This document shows positions 7,938-17,468 of a stretch of 40,125 nt of DNA, piece after piece; within the stretch, counting starts at the first letter, position 1, and every line of letters starts with the position of its first letter. Source of the DNA: Candidatus Paceibacter sp. (GTDB taxonomy: Bacteria; Patescibacteriota; Minisyncoccia; Phycocordibacterales; BOKC01); NCBI GenBank assembly GCA_020724885.1, contig DYGD01000006.1, forward strand, positions 1-40,125, given 5' to 3'. The notes under the pieces are model-generated. The model saw only the letters and a list, made by a program, of their open reading frames with translations. It did not search any database and was not told the origin of the DNA. The translations under genes were made by a program, and so were the position numbers.

Positions 7938-8026
7938 CCACAAGCAGCTTTCTGGAAATCCGTAAATTCTAAGGGTGTCGGAAACCCTTAGATTGTTTGG
8001 GTGGATTTTCAGAAAGCCGCTTGTGG
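7938..8026 (-). ncRNA. Structured leader element, copy L2
   Basis: Minus strand CCACAAGCGGCTTTCTGAAAATCC ... GGATTTCCAGAAAGCTGCTTGTGG with inner hairpin CTAAGGGT/ACCCTTAG; homologous to L1. Confidence 0.75.
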
Positions 8027-8031
8027 CCTTT

Positions 8032-8052
8032 ATGACTGACTTCAAAGAACAA
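8032..8052 (-). promoter_or_regulatory. boxA-like motif at the 5' end of the predicted transcript
   Basis: Minus strand TTGTTCTTTGAAGTCAGTCAT about 10 nt after the predicted start site. Confidence 0.55.
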
Positions 8053-8068
8053 AAACTTTCCTATTTTC

Positions 8069-8097
8069 ATTATAGCAAATTCAATTCTGTTTGTCAA
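8069..8097 (-). promoter_or_regulatory. Consensus sigma70-type promoter of the three-gene unit
   Basis: Minus strand TTGACA - 17 nt - TATAAT, both hexamers exact consensus. Confidence 0.85.
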
Positions 8098-8265
8098 CCC
8101 CCACGCCTACTTTTGCATTACCTGCCCCGTAGCCCTGCCGAAGGCAGATGGTATTGGGGTTGCCCTACATTTCCATCTGTTATCTTACAAAGCTTGTATT
8201 AGCAGGTAATCTTTAGATATTTATAGAAATTTGAAATTAGCAACGAAATGTAATGCAAAATAGGG
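8098..8265 (+). mobile_element. MITE-like element, copy B (right end degenerate)
   Basis: CCCCCACGCCTACTTTTGCAT left end, internal sequence homologous (reverse orientation) to 3801-3976; bordered by TCAA. Confidence 0.8.
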
Positions 8266-8269
8266 TCAA

Positions 8270-8408
8270 CCCCCACGCCTACTTTTGCATTGCCTGCCCC
8301 CGCATTTCCACCCGTTATCTTACAAAGCTTGTATTAGCAGGTAATCTTTAGATATTTATAGAAATTTGAAATTAGCAACGAAATGTTATGCAAAAGTAGG
8401 CGTGGGGG
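8270..8408 (+). mobile_element. MITE-like element, copy C (internal deletion)
   Basis: Perfect termini CCCCCACGCCTACTTTTGCAT ... ATGCAAAAGTAGGCGTGGGGG, flanked by TCAA (8266-8269, 8409-8412). Confidence 0.87.
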
Positions 8409-8491
8409 TCAAGTAAAATTAAGAATAGGAAACCAAAGCACCAAAAACAGCTATGTTTAGCCGTATATTTCTATACCCTATTGGCTAATGG

Positions 8492-8532
8492 CTATACCCC
8501 CCCCTTTTTGATGAAAAGGTGGGGGGTATACC
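8492..8532 (-). terminator. Hairpin downstream of gyrB
   Basis: Inverted repeat TATACCCCCC...CCTTTTT / AAAAGG...GGGGGGTATA. Confidence 0.6.
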
Positions 8533-10716
<2,184 letters not shown>

Positions 10717-10841
10717 TTATCCTGTTTTTCAAGTGTATTATACCGCAAATTACCTTAAAAACAAAGAAAAATGTGGATTTCCCGACCTTTGGGTATTAGG
10801 CGGGATATTCTCCGCAGTTGCAATAAAAACACATAATTTTC

Positions 10842-10871
10842 TTGACAAAAAATAAAGGATATGATAGTATA
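10842..10871 (+). promoter_or_regulatory. Sigma70-type promoter of small orphan gene/RNA
   Basis: TTGACA - 17 nt - TAGTAT. Confidence 0.65.
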
Positions 10872-10941
10872 CAAAAAGAGGATGCGCGTGGGGCGCGTCC
10901 CAAAGCACCGGCCTAAAAGGCCACAGTTCAGGAGAGCGCCA

Positions 10942-11118
10942 ATGACGAAAGGTGCCGTGAGATCAGACAACAGGTGTCGCCGTGGTTACCGCTTGGCCGT
11001 GGCTCAGCGAGAGCCGGGTTGGCGACCGAGGAGGAGGGTCGAGGCGAATGCCTCGACGACCACCACAGTGGCAGCGGGGTCTGCTGACGACAGGGGCAAC
11101 CGGAAGATTGCCGCCTGA
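10942..11118 (+). CDS. Small Arg-rich orphan protein (58 aa) or part of a structured GC-rich RNA
   Basis: ATG preceded by CAGGAGAG; own promoter upstream and terminator downstream; strongly GC-rich relative to flanks. Confidence 0.45.
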   Translation: MTKGAVRSDNRCRRGYRLAVAQREPGWRPRRRVEANASTTTTVAAGSADDRGNRKIAA

Positions 11119-11156
11119 ACCAAGACCCACTCACAGCGCCATGACGGCGCAAACGC

Positions 11157-11192
11157 GCCCCGGCTGTGCAAGCAGTCGGGGTGTTTTTCTTT
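11157..11192 (+). terminator. Rho-independent terminator
   Basis: CCCCGGCTG-tgcaag-CAGTCGGGG followed by TGTTTTTCTTT. Confidence 0.75.
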
Positions 11193-11195
11193 CCA

Positions 11196-11242
11196 AATGT
11201 TAAACACCTGGTGTTTAACATTCTTTCCTGGTGTTTAACATT
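11196..11242. promoter_or_regulatory. Candidate operator: GGTGTTTAACA sites upstream of pheS
   Basis: AATGTTAAACACC-T-GGTGTTTAACATT palindrome followed by a direct copy CCTGGTGTTTAACATT. Confidence 0.5.
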
Positions 11243-11292
11243 TTTTCTTTCATTCTTTCAAAAAATTCAGTTTTTGATACAATTTCTTTCTA

Positions 11293-12429
11293 ATGGAAAT
11301 AAAAATTAACTCGGAAGAAGAAAAACAATTAAAAGAAGAATTGGCGAAAAGATCCGACCCCGAAGCTCAAAGAATGCTACGGTTCCTTAATATGCCGGAT
11401 TTATCAAGAACCTCCAAAAACCCGTTAGCCGAATTGGCGGAAAAAATAAAGGCAATGCCGGATTTTAAAGATTTTGACGAAGTAGAAGCGCCGGAGATTG
11501 TCTCAACAGCAATCAGTTTTGATTTGTTCAACTTTGCGCCTAATCATCCCGCCCGTTCACGTTCCGATACTTATTTTGTAGATGACAACAATATTCTCCG
11601 ACCCCATACCACTGTTATGTGGTATTACCATCTCAATCAGCCGGAGATAAAAGAAAAAATCGCTCGCGGGGAAAGTGTCGGCGCTCTCTCTCGCGGCAAG
11701 GTCTATCGCAAAGACGAAATTGACCGCAATCATATGAACATTTTTCACCAAATGGACGGCTGGTTTCTATGCCGAAGAGAAGAAAAAATTATTGATAGAA
11801 GCGACTTGGAAGACATTTTGAACAAAATTGTCAAAACAATTTTCGGTCCCGATATTGAGTACCGCTTTAATCCGGACACATTCCCTTACACAGACCCGAG
11901 TTTAGAAATTGAGGTAAAAATCGGAGACAGATGGATAGAAGTTTTGGGCGCCGGGGTTGTCAGCGGAAAAGTTTTAGAAAATTTAGCCGTTGATTCAAGT
12001 GTTTGGAGCGGTTGGGCTTTCGGTTTCGGTTTGGAACGACTGGCGATTTTAAGCATGGATTTGCCTGATATTCGCCTGCTTTGGTCTGAAGACGAACGGG
12101 TAAAAAAACAATTAAAACTCGGACAAAAGTTTCAGGAGGTTTCCAAGTTCCCGCCGGCCCCGCGCGATATTTCTTTTATCGTCCCAAAAACTTTCGTGCC
12201 GAATAATTACTTTGACCTTATCCGCGACATCGGCGGAGATTTTATAGAAGAAGTTGAGCTTTTGGACAAATACGAAAATGCCGACAAATTCGGCACGGAT
12301 AAAACGAGCTATACTTACCGGATTGTTTATCGATCAATGGAACGAACACTGACTTCTGAAGAAGTTGAAACAATCCACAAAAAAATAGAGGAAGAAACAA
12401 AAAATCAGTTTGGCGCTGAGATTAGGTAA
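11293..12429 (+). CDS. Phenylalanyl-tRNA synthetase, monomeric (mitochondrial-like) architecture: catalytic domain + C-terminal FDX-ACB domain
   Basis: GWAFGFGLERLAILSMDLPDIRLLWSEDER and KFPPAPRDISFIVP...NYFDLIRDIGGDFIEEVELLDKY...TSYTYRIVYRSMERTLTSEEV match the layout of mitochondrial PheRS. Confidence 0.9.
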   Translation: MEIKINSEEEKQLKEELAKRSDPEAQRMLRFLNMPDLSRTSKNPLAELAEKIKAMPDFKDFDEVEAPEIVSTAISFDLFNFAPNHPARSRSDTYFVDDNNILRPHTTVMWYYHLNQPEIKEKIARGESVGALSRGKVYRKDEIDRNHMNIFHQMDGWFLCRREEKIIDRSDLEDILNKIVKTIFGPDIEYRFNPDTFPYTDPSLEIEVKIGDRWIEVLGAGVVSGKVLENLAVDSSVWSGWAFGFGLERLAILSMDLPDIRLLWSEDERVKKQLKLGQKFQEVSKFPPAPRDISFIVPKTFVPNNYFDLIRDIGGDFIEEVELLDKYENADKFGTDKTSYTYRIVYRSMERTLTSEEVETIHKKIEEETKNQFGAEIR

Positions 12430-12610
12430 TTAACCCTAGATTATTTTATTTTTTGGGTTTGCCTCTGTACAATAAAACAAAAGAGAAGTTTGCATCATAC
12501 CCCGTAGCAAAATACTTAACATCGTAATCCGATGGTCGGACTTGAATCCCGATACCAAAGCAAAGCTTGGTACGGGACAAGCCGACCGCCTGTTCATCCC
12601 GTTAGAAGTG

Positions 12611-12683
12611 AGCCGGAGAGAGGACTTGAACCTCCAAACCTTTCGCTTACAAAGCGATTGCTCTACCATTGAGCTACTCCGGC
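12611..12683 (-). tRNA. tRNA-Thr (TGT)
   Basis: GCCGGAG TA GCTC AATGGTA GAGC A ATCGC TTTGTAA GCGAA AGGTT TGGAGG TTCAAGT CCTCTCTCCGGC T; CCA not encoded. Confidence 0.9.
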
Positions 12684-12691
12684 ATAAAAGT

Positions 12692-12732
12692 TGGCGGACA
12701 AGAAGCGGTTGCTCTGCCATTGAGCTACATCG
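12692..12732 (-). pseudogene. 5' tRNA fragment upstream of tRNA-Thr
   Basis: GCCGATGTAGCTCAATGGCAGAGCAACCGCTT...; loses tRNA structure after the anticodon-arm 5' strand. Confidence 0.65.
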
Positions 12733-12753
12733 GCAAATAAAATAGTGGGGGAG

Positions 12754-13149
12754 TTAAGAATTTATATCCGCCTTACCGTTCTCTCTGTTTTCCTCTTTTA
12801 CTTTAGCAATTTCCTTCAGAAAATGCGAGGTGGAAACTTTATCTTTCCTAATCTGAAGCTTCCCTCTCACATAGTATCTCAGACGATTATAATAGTCGGA
12901 CAACTTTGCCACTGCTCTCTCCAACATTAAAAAACAGTGAGCCGGCAGTTGAGAAAAAATGAATAACTTCGTTCGTCTTTTCAGATCTAACCATTTCTTA
13001 AAAATCAATATTCCAAAATTTCTTAATCTTTCGTCTTGAGAAGCTAGCATTCTGGACAACCGAGAGGTTTTACTTGATTTTAATTCCCAAAGTTTCAATA
13101 GAGCAAACAAAACCAGAAGAATTATTGAGGTTAAAAGAAGATAAAACAC
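12754..13149 (-). CDS. Hypothetical small membrane protein
   Basis: N-terminal TM helix MFYLLLTSIILLVLFALLKLW; compatible spacing with the downstream gene. Confidence 0.65.
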   Translation of the reverse strand: MFYLLLTSIILLVLFALLKLWELKSSKTSRLSRMLASQDERLRNFGILIFKKWLDLKRRTKLFIFSQLPAHCFLMLERAVAKLSDYYNRLRYYVRGKLQIRKDKVSTSHFLKEIAKVKEENRENGKADINS

Positions 13150-13170
13150 GTTATTATTCTAAACAAAAAA

Positions 13171-13752
13171 TTAAACGGAAAATCTGACAAATCTTCTTAC
13201 TTCAATTTTTTCGCCGAATTTCTGAATGGCCGACTCTATGAGCTCTCGGACTTTGAGTTCCGGATTTTTAATAAACGGCTGTTCCAGAAGAATTTGCTCG
13301 GCAAAAAAAGCGTCTAGTTTGCCGGACAAAATTTTTTCTTTCAAATCTTCCGGCTTGCCTTCAACTTCTTTGGCAAAAACCTCGCCAGCTTCTTTTCGAG
13401 CTCCCTCGCTGATATCGTCCTTTTTCAGATACTTCGGAGAAGAGGCGGCTACTTGCATCGCCAAATCATAAGCCAAATCTTTGAATTCTTTATTGCCGGC
13501 AACAAAGTCGGTTTCGCAATTCAACTCCACCATCGCGCCAACGCTGGCATTGGAATGAATATAAGAAGCTACAACACCGGCATTTAATTCTCGATCGGAC
13601 TTTTTGTCAGCCACCGCCTTACTTTGTTTTTGGAGAACAATTTGAGCTTTGCTCATATCACCCCCCGCTTCTTCCAAGGCCTTTCGACATTGCATAATTG
13701 AAACGCCGGTTATATTGCGCAACTCTTTGACTTGTTCAGTGCTTATTGACAT
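13171..13752 (-). CDS. tsf: Translation elongation factor Ts
   Basis: LRNITGVSIMQCRKALEEAGGDMSKAQ and VELNCETDFVAGN. Confidence 0.96.
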   Translation of the reverse strand: MSISTEQVKELRNITGVSIMQCRKALEEAGGDMSKAQIVLQKQSKAVADKKSDRELNAGVVASYIHSNASVGAMVELNCETDFVAGNKEFKDLAYDLAMQVAASSPKYLKKDDISEGARKEAGEVFAKEVEGKPEDLKEKILSGKLDAFFAEQILLEQPFIKNPELKVRELIESAIQKFGEKIEVRRFVRFSV

Positions 13753-13817
13753 TTTTTCTAAAAATTTTAAAAAATAAAAAGAGCTACAGACACCACCTCC
13801 TCGGAAACTACAAGAAT

Positions 13818-14543
13818 CTACTCTGCTTTATCAGCGTCTGATTTTACTTTTTTCTTACCGGCGACGACCGCGTCAACAATCTGCTTCACAAAAAATTCTA
13901 TACTTGAAACGGCAGAGTCATTTGCCGGAATCGGGAAGTCGATTTCTTTCAAATCACAATCAGAATTAGCCAAGGCAACTATCGGAATCTTCTTTCTTCT
14001 GGCTTCAGACACAGCTGTTTTTTCTTTTCGAGGATCAACGATAAAGATAGCTGCTGGAGGTTTTTTCATAGAAACCAGACCGGAAAACATCTTCTCCAGT
14101 ACTTCTATTTCTCTGTCCAAAAGCAATCTTTCTTTTTTTGTATATTTAACCAGTTCGCCTTTTTCTCTTTGCTCTGAAAGTTCTTGCAATCTTTCCACCC
14201 TCTTTTTTATTTCAGAAAAATTGGTGATGGTGCCGCCAATCCAACGATTCTCCACAAATGGCATCTCGGATGACAGAGCGCCACTTTTGACAACCTCTTT
14301 GGCTTCGTTTTTCGTTCCGACAAAAAGTATCTGCTTCCCAGAAGCAACCGTGCTGTCTACAAAATCTTTGGCAGCGGCAAGCATGGGCGCCATTTTTTCC
14401 AAATCAAAAATTTCCACATTATTCTTTGAACCCAAGATAAATTCCTTGGTGGACGGATGCCTTCTTGATTTGGAGTAACCATAATGAGCCCCCACTTCAA
14501 AAAGGCTTTTTATATCAATTTTTGTATCGGCTTTTGTTGGCAT
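13818..14543 (-). CDS. rpsB: 30S ribosomal protein S2
   Basis: LFEVGAHYGYSKSRRHP, NRWIGGTITNF, PIPANDSAVSSI. Confidence 0.96.
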   Translation of the reverse strand: MPTKADTKIDIKSLFEVGAHYGYSKSRRHPSTKEFILGSKNNVEIFDLEKMAPMLAAAKDFVDSTVASGKQILFVGTKNEAKEVVKSGALSSEMPFVENRWIGGTITNFSEIKKRVERLQELSEQREKGELVKYTKKERLLLDREIEVLEKMFSGLVSMKKPPAAIFIVDPRKEKTAVSEARRKKIPIVALANSDCDLKEIDFPIPANDSAVSSIEFFVKQIVDAVVAGKKKVKSDADKAE

Positions 14544-14604
14544 ACTTGATTAAACAAATAATACAGGTAGAGATACTAACAAATCCGGACGGGTTATGCA
14601 AACC

Positions 14605-15573
14605 TTATTCCGAGCTTCCCGACACCTCTAACAAATCTTCAATTATCTGATCTACAAAACCACCAAGAATCTTTTCCGCTTGGGACCAGCTTTTTTTAAT
14701 TCGATGGTCAGTCACCCTGTCTTGCAAGATGTTATATGTCCTGATTTTTTCCGACCGGTCGGCGGTACCTATCTGGCTTTTTCTCTGTTCTGAATATTTT
14801 TGGGCTTCTTTTTCTTGGTGTAATGCCTCCAATTTGGCCGCTAAAATACTCATCGCTTTTTCTTTATTTTTAAGCTGGCTTCTTTCGGCGGTTGAACGAA
14901 CGTCAATTCCGGATGGTTTGTGGATAACCCTTACCGCGGTTTCCACCTTATTGACGTTTTGCCCGCCGGCGCCTCCCGAGCGCGAGGTCTCAATTTCCAG
15001 ATCGGCCGGATTTATTTCAACCTTGGTTTTTTTTCTAATTGGCAAAATCGCCACCGAAGCGGTAGAGGTATGAACTCGGCCTGATTTTTCTGTCGGCGGA
15101 ACTCGCTGAATCCGGTGAACTCCGGTTTCAAATCTCAAATTATTAAAAACCCCTTGACCCTTGATTTCAAATGACGCCTCTTTGTATCCGCCCAAAGCGC
15201 TTTTTGATTCGTGCAGGTTTCTAAACACCCAACCCTGACTCGCGGCATATTCCCCATACATTTCCGCCAGACGTTTGGCAAATAAAGCCGCCTCCTCGCC
15301 ACCAGCGCCGGCTCTAACCTCAAGCACAACTTCGTTGAGTCCGCCTTGGCTGGAATCTGATTCCTCGCCTTTCAAGATGTCTTCCATCTGTCGAAGAATT
15401 TCTGCTTTCTGGTTTTCAATATTCTTTAATTCATCATCAGACAAATCCTTGAGGTCGGGATCCTCCTGTAGTAATTTCCCAACTTCAATTTTCTCCTTTT
15501 CTAATTTTTCAAAGACAGAAAAAAGAAAGCTGGTTTTAGGATTGTTTTTGAATTTTTCTAAATCAGTAGCCAT
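14605..15573 (-). CDS. prfA: Peptide chain release factor 1
   Basis: [59 protein letters not shown]. Confidence 0.94.
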   Translation of the reverse strand: MATDLEKFKNNPKTSFLFSVFEKLEKEKIEVGKLLQEDPDLKDLSDDELKNIENQKAEILRQMEDILKGEESDSSQGGLNEVVLEVRAGAGGEEAALFAKRLAEMYGEYAASQGWVFRNLHESKSALGGYKEASFEIKGQGVFNNLRFETGVHRIQRVPPTEKSGRVHTSTASVAILPIRKKTKVEINPADLEIETSRSGGAGGQNVNKVETAVRVIHKPSGIDVRSTAERSQLKNKEKAMSILAAKLEALHQEKEAQKYSEQRKSQIGTADRSEKIRTYNILQDRVTDHRIKKSWSQAEKILGGFVDQIIEDLLEVSGSSE

Positions 15574-15601
15574 AAGAATAATTATATTCTAGCAAGAAAT
15601 A

Positions 15602-15638
15602 CAAGCCACGCCCCGACCTAAAGTCGGGGCGTGGCTTG
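15602..15638. terminator. Perfect 16-bp hairpin between prfA and rpmE
   Basis: CAAGCCACGCCCCGAC-ctaaa-GTCGGGGCGTGGCTTG. Confidence 0.7.
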
Positions 15639-15647
15639 TAAGTAAAA

Positions 15648-15926
15648 TTAGGATTCTTTCTTGACCGCATCTCTTTTCTGCTTTTTCTCGGCTTTCTTTG
15701 CGGTTTTGGATTTTACCGCCGGACCGGCTGCCGCTCTTTTGGCCCTAAACTTCTCCACCCGGCCGGCAGTATCAAGCACTTTATCTTGACCGGTAAAAAA
15801 AGGATGGCAACTATCGCAAATCTCAACATTCAGCTCCTTTTGGGTAGAGCCGACTTTTATTTCTTTGCCACAAGCGCATTTTATAATCGCTTGGGAAAAA
15901 TATTCCGGATGAATTTCTTTTTTCAT
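15648..15926 (-). CDS. rpmE: 50S ribosomal protein L31
   Basis: [16 protein letters not shown]..., [26 protein letters not shown]. Confidence 0.95.
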   Translation of the reverse strand: MKKEIHPEYFSQAIIKCACGKEIKVGSTQKELNVEICDSCHPFFTGQDKVLDTAGRVEKFRAKRAAAGPAVKSKTAKKAEKKQKRDAVKKES

Positions 15927-15986
15927 GATTGATTTTGTTTAATAAGCGAGCATTATACACAATGCGAGTGAATTTGCAAAATCATC

Positions 15987-16055
15987 ACCCTGTTAAATAA
16001 ATTTGAGCTTAAGCTCGAATCTAGAAATTCCAAAGGAATTTCTATTTAACAGGGT
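15987..16055. repeat. Branched inverted repeat (three-way-junction potential)
   Basis: Outer stem ACCCTGTTAAATA/TATTTAACAGGGT enclosing GAGCTTAAGCTC and AGAAATTCC-aaa-GGAATTTCT. Confidence 0.75.
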
Positions 16056-16089
16056 TTAGAAAAATATAGTCGCTTCGCTCCTTATTTTT

Positions 16090-17445
16090 CTAAAAACTCA
16101 ACGGATCAATCATTTCTTCCTGAATTCTTCTGGCATGAGCCATCACTTGATCGCCGTAAAAGGCGTTTTGCGGTTTATTCCAGTTGCCCCCTGCATAATA
16201 TTTAAGAGCGGCAGTCCGTTCAGCTGTAAAACCACCGGCGCCCGCACCCAATTCACTGAGGTAAATCGCGGAAGCCATAAAAGCATCTTGCGGGTCCCAA
16301 GGGTTGGCTATTGATTTGCCAAGCGCCGCAGCCACTTTGCTTTTATAAATTTCCCAAGTGGTTGGAATAAATTGCGACGGCCCCATCGCTCCCCCCCAGC
16401 CATTACCCCAAGGACAAGACAAAGGCATTGAATCCGGATCAAGCCCCAGCTCCCCAGTTATTCTCAAAAAAGCCGCTTGGTCATTTCTTTTGGACCAGCC
16501 CTTAGCAATATCATCAGGCCCCGGCATTATATCCCGCCACTTCAAAGTGTCCTGCGGTCGATTACAAGTGCCAATATTAGCCCCCAGATTGGATTCTTGG
16601 GTCAAGATAGCAAGAACAAAAGCTGGACGAACCCCTGTTACCTTTTGAGCGGCTTCAGCATACCGCAAAGCATCTCCGAACGGAATCGCCGCCGTATCGC
16701 GCAAAGCGAACAGGGCGGCTCTGATTTGGGCCGCCTTTTTCTGTCGGTCGGCGACAATTTGGGCATAAGTTCTCTCTTGGGTCCGATTTATTTCCAAAAG
16801 ATGCTTCTGTTCGGCTTCATTCTGTTCTATCCTGCGCCTCTCGGCTTCATTAGCCGCTCGGACATCAACCTCGCGGTTACGCTGAACTCCCAACTGCTCT
16901 TTTTCAATTTCAAGCTGAATTTTGGTGTCCCTGATTTCAACAAAAGACGAAAGCATCGCTTTATTAATTGACTCCATATTGTCCCAATCAATCAGAAAAT
17001 CAGAAAGATTTTCATTACTCAAAACAACTTCAACTAAAGAAAATGACTGCGCTTCATTGGTTCGGCGGATCAACTGCGAGAGAGATTCTTTACTCCTCTC
17101 AACTTTAGCGTCCAGTTCCCCTATAGTTTGTAATCGTAAATTTATCTCGCGGCCTAACCGTTCAATTTCAATGTTCCTAGCTTTTATTTGGGCCTGGGCT
17201 TCTTTGATCTTGGCATTCAGAATAGCAATGTCTCGTTCAAAAGAAGCTGACTGGCTTTGTTTTTGCTGAAGTTCCTTTTGCCAAACAGCTATTTCTTTCT
17301 CAATTTCTGATAATTCGGCCCGGAGTTGCGCTTCCCGCCTTTCTAGGTTGTCACTTAATTGGCCAAAAGTTGCGGAAGAAAAAGACATCTGTGACAAGAT
17401 GATTGCCACTGTTACAAAAAGAGAGATTTTTTTTGCAAGAGACAT
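16090..17445 (-). CDS. Coiled-coil peptidoglycan-associated protein with C-terminal lytic transglycosylase-like domain
   Basis: Signal peptide, long coiled coil, then FVLAILTQESNLGANIGTC...GGAMGPSQFIPTTWEIY...DPQDAFMASAIYLSELGAG (SLT-like). Confidence 0.85.
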   Translation of the reverse strand: MSLAKKISLFVTVAIILSQMSFSSATFGQLSDNLERREAQLRAELSEIEKEIAVWQKELQQKQSQSASFERDIAILNAKIKEAQAQIKARNIEIERLGREINLRLQTIGELDAKVERSKESLSQLIRRTNEAQSFSLVEVVLSNENLSDFLIDWDNMESINKAMLSSFVEIRDTKIQLEIEKEQLGVQRNREVDVRAANEAERRRIEQNEAEQKHLLEINRTQERTYAQIVADRQKKAAQIRAALFALRDTAAIPFGDALRYAEAAQKVTGVRPAFVLAILTQESNLGANIGTCNRPQDTLKWRDIMPGPDDIAKGWSKRNDQAAFLRITGELGLDPDSMPLSCPWGNGWGGAMGPSQFIPTTWEIYKSKVAAALGKSIANPWDPQDAFMASAIYLSELGAGAGGFTAERTAALKYYAGGNWNKPQNAFYGDQVMAHARRIQEEMIDPLSF

Positions 17446-17468
17446 TGGAGATATCTAGATATTAGAAG

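Noticed and set aside
5224-7972. Long plus-strand ORFs (5224-5889, 6315-6725, 6364-6879, 6895-7155, 7538-7972)
   Set aside because: Antisense to the better supported minus-strand genes A-C, which have Shine-Dalgarno sites and sensible starts; long antisense ORFs are expected in GC-rich coding DNA.
5211-8097. Integrated viroid/Obelisk-like element or true retrozyme
   Set aside because: There are no LTR-like flanks, reverse transcriptase or rod-like self-complementarity across the unit; it has a bacterial promoter, Shine-Dalgarno sites and terminators. Only the ribozyme geometry is shared.
12525-12733. tRNA with a group I intron
   Set aside because: The intervening block holds a complete tRNA-Thr and is too short, with no P3-P7 group I core recognised.
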